This document shows, one piece after another, positions 14,285 through 29,800 of a stretch of DNA of 64,000 bases. The stretch's first letter is position 1. Every line of letters starts with the position of its first letter. Origin of the DNA: Asterias amurensis. Lineage: Eukaryota; Echinodermata; Asteroidea; Forcipulatida; Asteriidae. Below the pieces are notes generated by a model. The model did not search any database. It saw nothing but the letters and a program-made list of their open reading frames with translations, and was not told the origin of the DNA. Both the position numbers and the translations under genes were made by a program. The stretch lies in the NCBI RefSeq assembly GCF_032118995.1, contig NC_092648.1:17078450-17142449 (forward strand). The letters run 5' to 3'.

Positions 14285-17200
14285 ATCTAAAAATTTTGGT
14301 TATTTACCCAGTCTCAACTGATAAAATGTGTTCAGTAGTCCGTCCTGTATCGTTTGGAACCATAAAATCAGCAGAAATTTTTTGACCCCAAATCTGAAAA
14401 TTTTGACCATACTGGTATGGTCGATTTTTTTCATTTTGGTCCAAAAATCCAAACTCACAAAATTCTCTATAAATCTAAAAATTTTGGTTATTTACCCAGT
14501 CTCAACTGATGAAATGTGTTCAGTAGTCTGTCCTGTATCGTTTGGAACCATAAAATCAGCAGAAATTTTTTGACCCCAAATCTGAAAATTTTGACCATAC
14601 CGGTATGGTCGATTTTTTTCATTTTAGACCAAAAATCCAAACTCACAAAATTCTCTATAAATGTAAAAATTTTGGTTATTTACCCAGTCTCAACTGATGA
14701 AATGTGTTCAGTAGTCTGTCCTGTATCGTTTGGAACCATAAAATCAGCGGAATTTTTTTGACCCCAAATCTGAAAATTTTGACCATACCGGTATGGTCGA
14801 TTTTTTTCATTTTAGACCAAAAATCCAAACTCACAAAATTCTCTATAAATGTAAAAATTTTGGTTATTTACCCAGTCTCAACTGATGAAATGTGTTCAGT
14901 AGTCTGTCCTGTATCGTTTGGAACCATAAAATCAGCGGAAATTTTTTGACCCCAAATCTGAAAGTTTTGACCATACCGGTATGGTCGATTTTTTTCATTT
15001 TAGACCAAAAATCCAAACTCACAAAATTCTCTATAAATGTAAAAATTTTGGTTATTTACCCAGTCTCAACTGATAGAATGTGTTCAGTAGTCCATCCTGT
15101 ATCGTTTGGAACCATAAAATCAGCAGAAATTTTTTGACCCCAAAACTGAAAATTTTGACCATACCGGTATGGTCGATTTTTTTAATTTTGGTCCAAAAAT
15201 CCAAACTCACAAAATTCTCTATAAATCTAAAAATTTTGGTTATTTACCCAGTCTCAACTGATAAAATGTGTTCAGTAGTCTGTCCTGTATCGTTTGGAAC
15301 CATAAAATCAGCAGAAATTTTTTGACCCCAAATCTGAAAATTTTGACCATACCGGTATGGTCGATTTTTTTCATTTTGGTCCAAAAATCCAAACTCACAA
15401 AATTCTCTGTAAATGTAAAAATTTTGGTTATTTACCCAGTCTCAACTGATGAAATGTGTTCAGTAGTCCGTCCTGTATCGTTTGGAACCATAAAATCAGC
15501 AGAAATCTTTGGACCCCAAATCTGAAAATTTTGACCATACCGGTATGGTCGATTTTTTTCATTTTAGACCAAAAATCCAAACTCACAAAATTGTCTATAA
15601 ATGTAAAAATTTTGGTTATTTACCCAGTCTCAACTGATAGAATGTGTTCAGTAGTCCATCCTGTATCGTTTGGAACCATAAAATCAGCAGAAATTTTTTG
15701 ACCCCAAATCTGAAAATTTTGACCATACCGGTATGGTCGATTTTTTTCATTTTGGTCCAAAAATCCAAACTCACAAAATTCTCTATAAATCTAAAAATTT
15801 TGGTTATTTACCCAGTCTCAACTGATAAAATGTGTTCAGTAGTCCGTCCTGTATCGTTTGGAACCATAAAATCAGCAGAAATTTTTTGACCCCAAATCTG
15901 AAAATTTTGACCATACCGGTATGGTCGATTTTTTTCATTTTGGTCCAAAAATCCAAACTCACAAAATTCTCTATAAATCTAAAAATTTTGGTTATTTACC
16001 CAGTCTCAACTGATGAAATGTGTTCAGTAGTCTGTCCTCCAAATCTGAAAAGTTTTGACCATACCGGTATGGTCGATTTTTTTCATTTTAGACCAAAAAT
16101 CCAAACTCACAAAATTGTCTATAAATGTAAAAATTTTGGTTATTTACCCAGTCTCAACTGATAGAATGTGTTCAGTAGTCCATCCTGTATCGTTTGGAAC
16201 CATAAAATCAGCAGAAATTTTTTGACCCCAAATCTGAAAATTTTGACCATACCGGTATGGTCGATTTTTTTCATTTTGGTCCAAAAATCCAAACTCACAA
16301 AATTCTCTATAAATCTAAAAATTTTGGTTATTTACCCAGTCTCAACTGATAAAATGTGTTCAGTAGTCCGTCCTGTATCGTTTGGAACCATAAAATCAGC
16401 AGAAATTTTTTGACCCCAAATCTGAAAATTTTGACCATACCGGTATGGTCGATTTTTTTCATTTTGGTCCAAAAATCCAAACTCACAAAATTCTCTATAA
16501 ATCTAAAAATTTTGGTTATTTACCCAGTCTCAACTGATGAAATGTGTTCAGTAGTCCGTCCTGTATCGTTTGGAACCATAAAATCAGCAGAAATTTTTTG
16601 ACCCCAAATCTGAAAATTTTGACCATACCGGTATGGTCGATTTGTTTCATTTTGGTCCAAAAATCCAAACTCACAAAATTCTCTATAAATCTAAAAATTT
16701 TGGTTATTTACCCAGTCTCAACTGATGAAATGTGTTCAGTAGTCTGTCCTGTATCGTTTGGAACCATAAAATCAGCAGAAATTTTTTGACCCCAAATCTG
16801 AAAATTTTGACCATACCGGTATGGTCGATTTTTTTCATTTTAGACCAAAAATCCAAACTCACAAAATTCTCTATAAATGTAAAAATTTTGGTTATTTACC
16901 CCAGTCTCAACTGATGAAATGTGTTCAGTAGTCTGTCCTGTATCGTTTGGAACCATAAAATCAGCGGAAATTTTTTGACCCCAAATCTGAAAGTTTTGAC
17001 CATACCGGTATGGTCGATTTTTTTCATTTTAGACCAAAAATCCAAACTCACAAAATTCTCTATAAATCTAAAAATTTTGGTTATTTACCCAGTCTCAACT
17101 GATGAAATGTGTTCAGTAGTCTGTCCTGTATCGTTTGGAACCATAAAATCAGCGGAAATTTTTTGACCCCAAATCTGAAAGTTTTGACCATACCGGTATG

Positions 17201-17580
17201 GTCGATTTTTTTCATTTTAGACCAAAAATCCAAACTCACAAAATTCTCTATAAATGTAAAAATTTTGGTTATTTACCCAGTCTCAACTGATAGAATGTGT
17301 TCAGTAGTCCATCCTGTATCGTTTGGAACCATAAAATCAGCAGAAATTTTTTGACCCCAAATCTGAAAATTTTGACCATACCGGTATGGTCGATTTTTTT
17401 CATTTTGGTCCAAAAATCCAAACTCACAAAATTCTCTATAAATGTAAAAATTTTGGTTATTTACCCAGTCTCAACTGATAAAATGTGTTCAGTAGTCCGT
17501 CCTGTATCGTTTGGAACCATAAAATCAGCAGAAATTTTTTGACCCCAAATCTGAAAATTTTGACCATACCGGTATGGTCG
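14285..17580 (+). repeat. Satellite higher-order block B, copy 2 (one extra monomer)
   Basis: This is the second copy of the 10,940-14,050 block. The extra monomer lies at about 15,180-15,370, between the CCAAAACTG variant and the AATCTTTGGACC variant that are adjacent in copy 1. The 148-bp deleted monomer recurs at about 16,035. Confidence 0.85.
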
Positions 17581-19149
17581 ATTTTTTTCATTTTAGACCA
17601 AAAACCAAACTCACAAAATTCTCTATAAATCTAAAAATTTTGGTTATTTACCCCAGTCTCAACTGATGAAATGTGTTCAGTAGTCTGTCCTGTATCGTTT
17701 GGAACCATAAAATCAGCGGAAATTTTTTGACCCCAAATCTGAAAGTTTTGACCATACCGGTATGGTCGATTTTTTTCATTTTAGACCAAAAATCCAAACT
17801 CACAAAATTCTCTATAAATGTAAAAATTTTGGTTATTTACCCAGTCTCAACTGATGAAATGTGTTCAGTAGTCTGTCCTGTATCGTTTGCAACCATAAAA
17901 TCAGCGGAAATTTTTTGACCCCAAATCTGAAAGTTTTGACCATACCGGTATGGTCGATTTTTTTCATTTTGGACCAAAAATCCAAACTCACAAAATTCTC
18001 TATAAATCTAAAAATTTTGGTTATTTACCCAGTCTCAACTGATCAAATGTGTTCAGTAGTCCGTCCTGTATCGTTTGGAACCATAAAATCAGCAGAAATT
18101 TTTTGACCCCAAATCTGAAAAATTTGACCATACCGGTATGGTCGATTTTTTTCATTTTGGTCCAAAAATCCAAACTCACAAAATTCTCTATAAATGTAAA
18201 AATTTTGGTTATTTACCCAGTCTCAACTGATGAAATGTGTTCAGTAGTCTGTCCTGTATCGTTTGGAACCATAAAATCAGCAGAAATTTTTTGACCCCAA
18301 ATCTGAAAATTTTGACCATACCGGTATGGTCGATTTTTTTCATTTTGGTACAAAAATCCAAACTCACAAAATTCTCTATAAATCTAAAAATTTTGGTTAT
18401 TTACCCAGTCTCAACTGATGAAATGTGTTCAGTAGTCTGTCCTGTATCGTTTGGAACCATAAAATCAGCAGAAATTTTTTGACCCCAAATCTGAAAGTTT
18501 TGACCATACCGGTATGGTCGATTTTTTTCATTTTGGTCCAAAAATCCAAACTCACAAAATTCTCTATGAATGTAAAAATTTTGGTTTTTTACCCAGTCTT
18601 AACTGATAGAATGTGTTCAGTAGTCCATCCTGTATCGTTTGGAACCATAAAATCAGCAGAAATTTTTTGACCCCAAATCTGAAAATTTTGACCATACCGG
18701 TATGGTCGATTTTTTTCATTTTGGTCCAAAAATCCAAACTCACAAAATTCTCTATAAATCTAAAAATTTTGGTTATTTACCCAGTCTCAACTGATGAAAT
18801 GTGTTCAGTAGTCTGTCCTGTATCGTTTGGAACCATAAAATCAGCAGAAATTTTTTGACCCCAAATCTGTAAATTTTGACCATACCGGTATGGTCGATTT
18901 TTTTCATTTTGGTCCAAAAATCCAAACTCACAAAATTCTCTATAAATCTAAAAATTTTGGTTATTTACCCAGTCTTAACTGATAAAATGTGTTCAGTAGT
19001 CCGTCCTGTATCGTTTGGAACCATAAAATCAGCAGTAATTTTTTGACCCCAAATCTGAAAATTTTGACCATACCGGTATGGTCGATTTTTTTCATTTTGG
19101 TCCAAAAATCCAAACTCACAAAATTCTCTATAAATCTAAAAATTTTGGT

Positions 19150-22100
19150 TATTTACCCAGTCTCAACTGATGAAATGTGTTCAGTAGTCTGTCCTGTATC
19201 GTTTGGAACCATAAAATCAGCAGAAATTTTTTGACCCCAAATCTGAAAATTTTGACCATACCGGTATGGTCGATTTTTTTCATTTTAGACCAAAAATCCA
19301 AACTCACAAAATTCTCTATAAATGTAAAAATTTTGGTTATTTACCCCAGTCTCAACTGATGAAATGTGTTCAGTAGTCTGTCCTGTATCGTTTGGAACCA
19401 TAAAATCAGCGGAAATTTTTTGACCCCAAATCTGAAAGTTTTGACCATACCGGTATGGTCGATTTTTTTCATTTTAGACCAAAAATCCAAACTCACAAAA
19501 TTCTCTATAAATGTAAAAATTTTGGTTATTTACCCAGTCTCAACTGATGAAATGTGTTCAGTAGTCTGTCCTGTATCGTTTGCAACCATAAACTCAGCGG
19601 AAATTTTTTGACCCCAAATCTGAAAGTTTTGACCATACCGGTATGGTCGATTTTTTTCATTTTGGTCCAAAAATCCAAACTCACAAAATTCTCTATAAAT
19701 GTAAAAATTTTGGTTATTTACCCAGTCTTAACTGATAGAATGTGTTCAGTATTCCATCCTGTATCGTTTGGAACCATAAAATCAGCAGAAATTTTTTGAC
19801 CCCAAATCTGAAAATTTTGACCATACCGGTATGGTCGATTTTTTTCATTTTGGTCCAAAAATCCAAACTCACAAAATTCTCTATAAATCTAAAAATTTTG
19901 GTTATTTACCCAGTCTCAACTGATGAAATGTGTTCAGTAGTCTGTCCTGTATCGTTTGGAACCATAAAATCAGCAGAAATTTTTTGACCCCAAATCTGAA
20001 AATTTTGACCATACCGGTATGGTCGATTTTTTTCATTTTGGTCCAAAAATCCAAACTCACAAAATTCTCTATAAATCTAAAAATTTTGGTTATTTACCCA
20101 GTCTCAACTGATGAAATGTGTTCAGTAGTCTGTCCTGTATCGTTTGGAACCATAAAATCAGCAGAAATTTTTTGACCCCAAATCTGTAAATTTTGACCAT
20201 ACCGGTATGGTCGATTTTTTTCATTTTGGTCCAAAAATCCAAACTCACAAAATTCTCTATAAATCTAAAAATTTTGGTTATTTACCCAGTCTTAACTGAT
20301 AAAATGTGTTCAGTAGTCCGTCCTGTATCGTTTGGAACCATAAAATCAGCAGAAATTTTTTGACCCCAAATCTGAAAATTTTGACCATACCGGTATGGTC
20401 GATTTTTTTCATTTTGGTCCAAAAATCCAAACTCACAAAATTCTCTATAAATCTAAAAATTTTGGTTATTTACCCAGTCTCAACTGATGAAATGTGTTCA
20501 GTAGTCTGTCCTGTATCGTTTGGAACCATAAAATCAGCAGAAATTTTTTGACCCCAAATCTGAAAATTTTGACCATACCGGTATGGTCGATTTTTTTCAT
20601 TTTAGACCAAAAATCCAAACTCACAAAATTCTCTATAAATGTAAAAATTTTGGTTATTTACCCCAGTCTCAACTGATGAAATGTGTTCAGTAGTCTGTCC
20701 TGTATCGTTTGGAACCATAAAATCAGCGGAAATTTTTTGACCCCAAATCTGAAAGTTTTGACCATACCGGTATGGTCGATTTTTTTCATTTTGGTCCAAA
20801 AATCCAAACTCACAAAATTCTCTATAAATGTAAAAATTTTGGTTATTTACCCAGTCTTAACTGATAGAATGTGTTCAGTATTCCATCCTGTATCGTTTGG
20901 AACCATAAAATCAGCAGAAATTTTTTGACCCCAAATCTGAAAATTTTGACCATACCGGTATGGTCGATTTTTTTCATTTTGGTCCAAAAATCCAAACTCA
21001 CAAAATTCTCTATAAATCTAAAAATTTTGGTTATTTACCCAGTCTCAACTGATGAAATGTGTTCAGTAGTCTGTCCTGTATCGTTTGGAACCATAAAATC
21101 AGCAGAAATTTTTTGACCCCAAATCTGAAAATTTTGACCATACCGGTATGGTCGATTTTTTTCATTTTAGACCAAAAATCCAAACTCACAAAATTCTCTA
21201 TAAATGTAAAAATTTTGGTTATTTACCCAGTCTCAACTGATAGAATGTGTTCAGTAGTCCATCCTGTATCGTTTGGAACCATAAAATCAGCAGAAATATT
21301 TTGACCCCAAATCTGAAAATTTTGACCATACCGGTATGGTCGATTTTTTTCATTTTGGTCCAAAAATCCAAACTCACAAAATTCTCTATAAATCTAAAAA
21401 TTTTGGTTATTTACCCAGTCTCAACTGATAAAATGTGTTCAGTAGTCCGTCCTGTATCGTTTGGAACCATAAAATCAGCAGAAATTTTTTGACCCCAAAT
21501 CTGAAAATTTTGACCATACCGGTATGGTCGATTTTTTTCATTTTGGTCCAAAAATCCAAACTCAAAAATTCTCTATAAATCTAAAAATTTTGGTTATTTA
21601 CCCAGTCTCAACTGATGAAATGTGTTCAGTAGTCTGTCCTGTATCGTTTGGAACCATGAAATCAGCAGAAATTTTTTGACCCCAAATCTAAAAATTTTGA
21701 CCATACCGGTATGGTCGATTTTTTTCATTTTAGACCAAAAATCCAAACTCACAAAATTCTCTATAAATGTAAAAATTTTGGTTATTTACCCAGTCTCAAC
21801 TGATGAAATGTGTTCAGTAGTCTGTCCTGTATCGTTTGGAACCATAAAATCAGCGGAAATTTTTTGACCCCAAATCTGAAAGTTTTGACCATACCGGTAT
21901 GGTCGATTTTTTTCATTTTAGACCAAAAATCCAAACTCACAAAATTCTCTATAAATGTAAAAATTTTGGTTATTTACCCAGTCTCAACTGAGAGAATGTG
22001 TTCAGTAGTCCATCCTGTATCGTTTGGAACCATAAAATCAGCAGAAATTTTTTGACCCCAAATCTGAAAATTTTGACCATACCGGTATGGTCGATTTTTT

Positions 22101-25100
22101 TCATTTTAGACCAAAAATCCAAACTCACAAAATTCTCTATAAATGTAAAAATTTTGGTTATTTACCCAGTCTCAACTGATGAAATGTGTTCAGTAGTCTG
22201 TCCTGTATCGTTTGGAACCATAAAATCAGCAGAAATTTTTTGACCCCAAATCTGAAAATTTTGACCATACCGGTATGGTCGATTTTTTTCATTTTGGTCC
22301 AAAAATCCAAACTCACAAAATTCTCTATAAATCTAAAAATTTTGGTTATTTACCCAGTCTCAACTGATGAAATGTGTTCAGTAGTCTGTCCTGTATCGTT
22401 TGGAACCATGAAATCAGCAGAAATTTTTTGACCCCAAATCTGAAAATTTTGACCATACCGGTATGGTCGATTTTTTTCATTTTAGACCAAAAATCCAAAC
22501 TCACAAAATTCTCTATAAATGTAAAAATTTTGGTTATTTACCCAGTCTCAACTGATGAAATGTGTTCAGTAGTCTGTCCTGTATCGTTTGGAACCATAAA
22601 ATCAGCGGAAATTTTTTGACCCCAAATCTGAAAGTTTTGACCATACCGGTATGGTCGATTTTTTTCATTTTAGACCAAAAATCCAAACTCACAAAATTCT
22701 CTATGAATGTAAAAATTTTGGTTATTTACCCAGTCTCAACTGATAGAATGTGTTCAGTAGTCCATCCTGTATCGTTTGGAACCATAAAATCAGCAGAAAT
22801 TTTTTGACCCCAAATCTGAAAATTTTGACCATACCGGTATGGTCGATTTTTTTCATTTTTGTCCAAAAATCCAAACTCAAAAATTCTCTATAAATCTAAA
22901 AATTTTGGTTATTTACCCAGTCTCAACTGATAAAATGTGTTCAGTAGTCCGTCCTGTATCGTTTGGAACCATAAAATCAGCAGAAATTTTTTGACCCCAA
23001 ATCTGAAAATTTTGACCATACCGGTATGGTCGATTTTTTTCATTTTAGACCAAAAATCCAAACTCACAAAATTCTCTATAAATGTAAAAATTTTGGTTAT
23101 TTACCCAGTCTCAACTGATGAAATGTGTTCAGTAGTCTGTCCTGTATCGTTTGGAACCATAAAATCAGCGGAAATTTTTTGACCCCAAATCTGAAAGTTT
23201 TGACCATACCGGTATGGTCGATTTTTTTCATTTTAGACCAAAAATCCAAACTCACAAAATTCTCTATAAATGTAAAAATTTTGGTTATTTACCCAGTCTC
23301 AACTGATGAAATGTGTTCAGTAGTCTGTCCTGTATCGTTTGGAACCATAAAATCAGCAGAAATATTTTGACCCCAAATCTGAAAATTTTGACCATACCGG
23401 TATGGTCGATTTTTTTCATTTTGGTCCAAAAATCCAAACTCACAAAATTCTCTATAAATCTAAAAATTTTGGTTATTTACTCAGTCTCAACTGATGAAAT
23501 GTGTTCAGTAGTCTGTCCTGTATCGTTTGGAACCATAAAATCAGCAGAAATTTTTTTGACCCCAAATCTGAAAATTTTGACCATACCGGTATGGTCGATT
23601 TTTTTCATTTTAGACCAAAAATCCAAACTCACAAAATTCTCTATAAATGTAAAAATTTTGGTTATTTACCCAGTCTCAACTGATGAAATGTGTTCAGTAG
23701 TCTGTCCTGTATCGTTTGCAACCATAAAATCAGCGGAAATTTTTTGACCCCAAATCTGAAAGTTTTGACCATACCGGTATGGTCGATTTTTTTCATTTTG
23801 GACCAAAAATCCAAACTCACAAAATTCTCTATAAATCTAAAAATTTTGGTTATTTACCCAGTCTCAACTGATCAAATGTGTTCAGTAGTCCGTCCTGTAT
23901 CGTTTGGAACCATAAAATCAGCAGAAATTTTTTGACCCCAAATCTGAAAATTTTGACCATACCGGTATGGTCGATTTTTTTCATTTTGGTCCAAAAATCC
24001 AAACTCACAAAATTCTCTATAAATCTAAAAATTTTTGTTATTTACCCAGTCTCAACTGATGAAATGTGTTCAGTAGTCTTTCCTGTATCGTTTGGAACCA
24101 TAAAATCAGCAGAAATTTTTTGACCCCAAATCTGAAAATTTTGACCATACCGGTATGGTCGATTTTTTTCATTTTAGACCAAAAATCCAAACTCACAAAA
24201 TTCTCTATAAATGTAAAAATTTTGGTTATTTATACCCAGTCTCAACTGATGAAATGTGTTCAGTAGTCTGTCCTGTATCGTTTGGAACCATAAAATCAGC
24301 GGAAATTTTTTGACCCCAAATCTGAAAGTTTTGACCATACCGGTATGGTCGATTTTTTTCATTTTAGACCAAAAATCCAAACTCACAAAATTCTCTATAA
24401 ATGTAAAAATTTTGGTTATTTACCCAGTCTCAACTGATAGAATGTGTTCAGTAGTCCATCCTGTATCGTTTGGAACCATAAAATCAGCAGAAATTTTTTG
24501 ACCCCAAATCTGAAAAGTTTGACCATACCGGTATGGTCGATTTTTTTCATTTTGGTCCAAAAATCCAAACTCACAAAATTCTCTATAAATCTAAAAATTT
24601 TGGTTATTTACCCAGTCTCAACTGATAAAATGTGTTCAGTAGTCCGTCCTGTATCGTTTGGAACCATAAAATCAGCAGAAATTTTTTGACCCCAAATCTG
24701 AAAATTTTGACCATACCGGTATGGTCGATTTTTTTCATTTTAGACCAAAAATCCAAACTCACAAAATTCTCTATAAATGTAAAAATTTTGGTTATTTACC
24801 CAGTCTCAACTGATGAAATGTGTTCAGTAGTCTGTCCTGTATCGTTTGGAACCATAAAATCAGCGGAAATTTTTTGACCCCAAATCTGAAAGTTTTGACC
24901 ATACCGGTATGGTCGATTTTTTTCATTTTAGACCAAAAATCCAAACTCACAAAATTCTCTATAAATGTAAAAATTTTGGTTATTTACCCAGTCTCAACTG
25001 ATAGAATGTGTTCAGTAGTCCATCCTGTATCGTTTGGAACCATAAAATCAGCAGAAATTTTTTGACCCCAAATCTGAAAATTTTGACCATACCGGTATGG

Positions 25101-26860
25101 TCGATTTTTTTCATTTTGGTCCAAAAATCCAAACTCACAAAATTCTCTATAAATGTAAAAATTTTGGTTATTTACCCAGTCTCAACTGATAAAATGTGTT
25201 CAGTAGTCCGTCCTGTATCGTTTGGAACCATAAAATCAGCAGAAATTTTTTGACCCCAAATCTGAAAATTTTGACCATACCGGTATGGTCGATTTTTTTC
25301 ATTTTGGTCCAAAAAGTCAAACTCACAAAATTCTCTATAAATCTAAAAATTTTGGTTATTTACCCAGTCTCAACTGATAAAATGTGTTCAGTAGTCCATC
25401 CTGTATCGTTTGGAACCATAAAATCAGCAGAAATTTTTTGACCCCAAATCTGAAAATTTTGACCATACCGGTATGGTCGATTTTTTTCATTTTAGACCAA
25501 AAATCCAAACTCACAAAATTCTCTATAAATGTAAAAATTTTGGTTATTTACCCAGTCTCAACTGATAAAATGTGTTCAGTAGTCCGTCCTGTATCGTTTG
25601 GAACCATAAAATCAGCAGAAATTTTTTGACCCCAAATCTGAAAATTTTGACCATACCGGTATGGTCGATTTTTTTCATTTTGGTCCAAAAATCCAAACTC
25701 ACAAAATTCTCTATAAATCTAAAAATTTTGGTTATTTACCCAGTCTCAACTGATGAAATGTGTTCAGTAGTCTGTCCTGTATCGTTTGGAACCATAAAAT
25801 CAGCGGAAATTTTTTGACCCCAAATCTGAAAATTTTGACCATACCGGTATGGTCGATTTTTTTCATTTTGGTCCAAAAATCCAAACTCACAAAATTCTCT
25901 ATAAATGTAAAAATTTTGGTTATTTACCCAGTCTCAACTGATAGAATGTGTTCAGTAGTCCATCCTGTATCGTTTGGAACCATAAAATCAGCAGAAATTT
26001 TTTGACCCCAAATCTGAAAATTTTGACCATACCGGTATGGTCGATTTTTTTCATTTTAGACCAAAAATCCAAACTCACAAAATTCTCTATAAATGTAAAA
26101 ATTTTGGTTATTTACCCAGTCTCAACTGATGAAATGTGTTCAGTAGTCCGTCCTGTATCGTTTGGAACCATAAAATCAGCAGAAATTTTTTGACCCCAAA
26201 TCTGAAAATTTTGACCATACCGGTATGGTCGATTTTTTTCATTTTGGTCCAAAAATCCAAACTCACAAAATTCTCTATAAATGTAAAAATTTTGGTTATT
26301 TACCCAGTCTCAACTGATAGAATGTCTTCAGTAGTCCATCCTGTATCGTTTGGAACCATAAAATCAGCAGAAATTTTTTGACCCCAAATCTGAAAATTTT
26401 GACCATACCGGTATGGTCGATTTTTTTCATTTTGGTCCAAAAATCCAAACTCACAAAATTCTCTATAAATCTAAAAATTTTGGTTATTTACCCAGTCTCA
26501 ACTGATAAAATGTGTTCAGTAGTCCGTCCTGTATCGTTTGGAACCATAAAATCAGCAGAAATTTTTTGACCCCAAATCTGAAAATTTTGACCATACCGGT
26601 ATGGTCGATTTTTTTCATTTTGGTCCAAAAATCCAAACTCACAAAATTCTCTATAAATGTAAAAATTTTGGTTATTTACCCAGTCTCAACTGATAGAATG
26701 TGTTCAGTAGTCCATCCTGTATCGTTTGGAACCATAAAATCAGCAGAAATTTTTTGACCCCAAATCTGAAAATTTTGACCATACCGGTATGGTCGATTTT
26801 TTTCATTTTAGACCAAAAATCCAAACTCACAAAATTCTCTATAAATGTAAAAATTTTGGT
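19150..26860 (+). repeat. Satellite higher-order block C, copy 1 (7,711 bp)
   Basis: About 41 monomers are reproduced 7,711 bp downstream with nearly no change. Rare shared variants include TATTCCATCC near 19,751, AATATTTTGACC near 21,296, GAGAGAATG near 21,990, the +2 insertion TTTATACCCAG near 24,230, AAAAAGTCAAAC near 25,312 and ATGTCTTCAG near 26,324. The first part is also related to positions 1-1,700, with an offset of 18,159 bp. Confidence 0.92.
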
Positions 26861-29800
26861 TATTTACCCAGTCTCAACTGATGAAATGTGTTCAGTAGTC
26901 TGTCCTGTATCGTTTGGAACCATAAAATCAGCAGAAATTTTTTGACCCCAAATCTGAAAATTTTGACCATACCGGTATGGTCGATTTTTTTCATTTTAGA
27001 CCAAAAATCCAAACTCACAAAATTCTCTATAAATGTAAAAATTTTGGTTATTTACCCCAGTCTCAACTGATGAAATGTGTTCAGTAGTCTGTCCTGTATC
27101 GTTTGGAACCATAAAATCAGCGGAAATTTTTTGACCCCAAATCTGAAAGTTTTGACCATACCGGTATGGTCGATTTTTTTCATTTTAGACCAAAAATCCA
27201 AACTCACAAAATTCTCTATAAATGTAAAAATTTTGGTTATTTACCCAGTCTCAACTGATGAAATGTGTTCAGTAGTCTGTCCTGTATCGTTTGCAACCAT
27301 AAACTCAGCGGAAATTTTTTGACCCCAAATCTGAAAGTTTTGACCATACCGGTATGGTCGATTTTTTTCATTTTGGTCCAAAAATCCAAACTCACAAAAT
27401 TCTCTATAAATGTAAAAATTTTGGTTATTTACCCAGTCTTAACTGATAGAATGTGTTCAGTATTCCATCCTGTATCGTTTGGAACCATAAAATCAGCAGA
27501 AATTTTTTGACCCCAAATCTGAAAATTTTGACCATACCGGTATGGTCGATTTTTTTCATTTTGGTCCAAAAATCCAAACTCACAAAATTCTGTATAAATC
27601 TAAAAATTTTGGTTATTTACCCAGTCTCAACTGATGAAATGTGTTCAGTAGTCTGTCCTGTATCGTTTGGAACCATAAAATCAGCAGAAATTTTTTGACC
27701 CCAAATCTGAAAATTTTGACCATACCGGTATGGTCGATTTTTTTCATTTTGGTCCAAAAATCCAAACTCACAAAATTCTCTATAAATCTAAAAATTTTGG
27801 TTATTTACCCAGTCTCAACTGATGAAATGTGTTCAGTAGTCTGTCCTGTATCGTTTGGAACCATAAAATCAGCAGAAATTTTTTGACCCCAAATCTGTAA
27901 ATTTTGACCATACCGGTATGGTCGATTTTTTTCATTTTGGTCCAAAAATCCAAACTCACAAAATTCTCTATAAATCTAAAAATTTTGGTTATTTACCCAG
28001 TCTTAACTGATAAAATGTGTTCAGTAGTCCGTCCTGTATCGTTTGGAACCATAAAATCAGCAGAAATTTTTTGACCCCAAATCTGAAAATTTTGACCATA
28101 CCGGTATGGTCGATTTTTTTCATTTTGGTCCAAAAATCCAAACTCACAAAATTCTCTATAAATCTAAAAATTTTGGTTATTTACCCAGTCTCAACTGATG
28201 AAATGTGTTCAGTAGTCTGTCCTGTATCGTTTGGAACCATAAAATCAGCAGAAATTTTTTGACCCCAAATCTGAAAATTTTGACCATACCGGTATGGTCG
28301 ATTTTTTTCATTTTAGACCAAAAATCCAAACTCACAAAATTCTCTATAAATGTAAAAATTTTGGTTATTTACCCCAGTCTCAACTGATGAAATGTGTTCA
28401 GTAGTCTGTCCTGTATCGTTTGGAACCATAAAATCAGCGGAAATTTTTTGACCCCAAATCTGAAAGTTTTGACCATACCGGTATGGTCGATTTTTTTCAT
28501 TTTGGTCCAAAAATCCAAACTCACAAAATTCTCTATAAATGTAAAAATTTTGGTTATTTACCCAGTCTTAACTGATAGAATGTGTTCAGTATTCCATCCT
28601 GTATCGTTTGGAACCATAAAATCAGCAGAAATTTTTTGACCCCAAATCTGAAAATTTTGACCATACCGGTATGGTCGATTTTTTTCATTTTGGTCCAAAA
28701 ATCCAAACTCACAAAATTCTCTATAAATCTAAAAATTTTGGTTATTTACCCAGTCTCAACTGATGAAATGTGTTCAGTAGTCTGTCCTGTATCGTTTGGA
28801 ACCATAAAATCAGCAGAAATTTTTTGACCCCAAATCTGAAAATTTTGACCATACCGGTATGGTCGATTTTTTTCATTTTAGACCAAAAATCCAAACTCAC
28901 AAAATTCTCTATAAATGTAAAAATTTTGGTTATTTACCCAGTCTCAACTGATAGAATGTGTTCAGTAGTCCATCCTGTATCGTTTGGAACCATAAAATCA
29001 GCAGAAATATTTTGACCCCAAATCTGAAAATTTTGACCATACCGGTATGGTCGATTTTTTTCATTTTGGTCCAAAAATCCAAACTCACAAAATTCTCTAT
29101 AAATCTAAAAATTTTGGTTATTTACCCAGTCTCAACTGATAAAATGTGTTCAGTAGTCCGTCCTGTATCGTTTGGAACCATAAAATCAGCAGAAATTTTT
29201 TGACCCCAAATCTGAAAATTTTGACCATACCGGTATGGTCGATTTTTTTCATTTTGGTCCAAAAATCCAAACTCAAAAATTCTCTATAAATCTAAAAATT
29301 TTGGTTATTTACCCAGTCTCAACTGATGAAATGTGTTCAGTAGTCTGTCCTGTATCGTTTGGAACCATGAAATCAGCAGAAATTTTTTGACCCCAAATCT
29401 AAAAATTTTGACCATACCGGTATGGTCGATTTTTTTCATTTTAGACCAAAAATCCAAACTCACAAAATTCTCTATAAATGTAAAAATTTTGGTTATTTAC
29501 CCAGTCTCAACTGATGAAATGTGTTCAGTAGTCTGTCCTGTATCGTTTGGAACCATAAAATCAGCGGAAATTTTTTGACCCCAAATCTGAAAGTTTTGAC
29601 CATACCGGTATGGTCGATTTTTTTCATTTTAGACCAAAAATCCAAACTCACAAAATTCTCTATAAATGTAAAAATTTTGGTTATTTACCCAGTCTCAACT
29701 GAGAGAATGTGTTCAGTAGTCCATCCTGTATCGTTTGGAACCATAAAATCAGCAGAAATTTTTTGACCCCAAATCTGAAAATTTTGACCATACCGGTATG

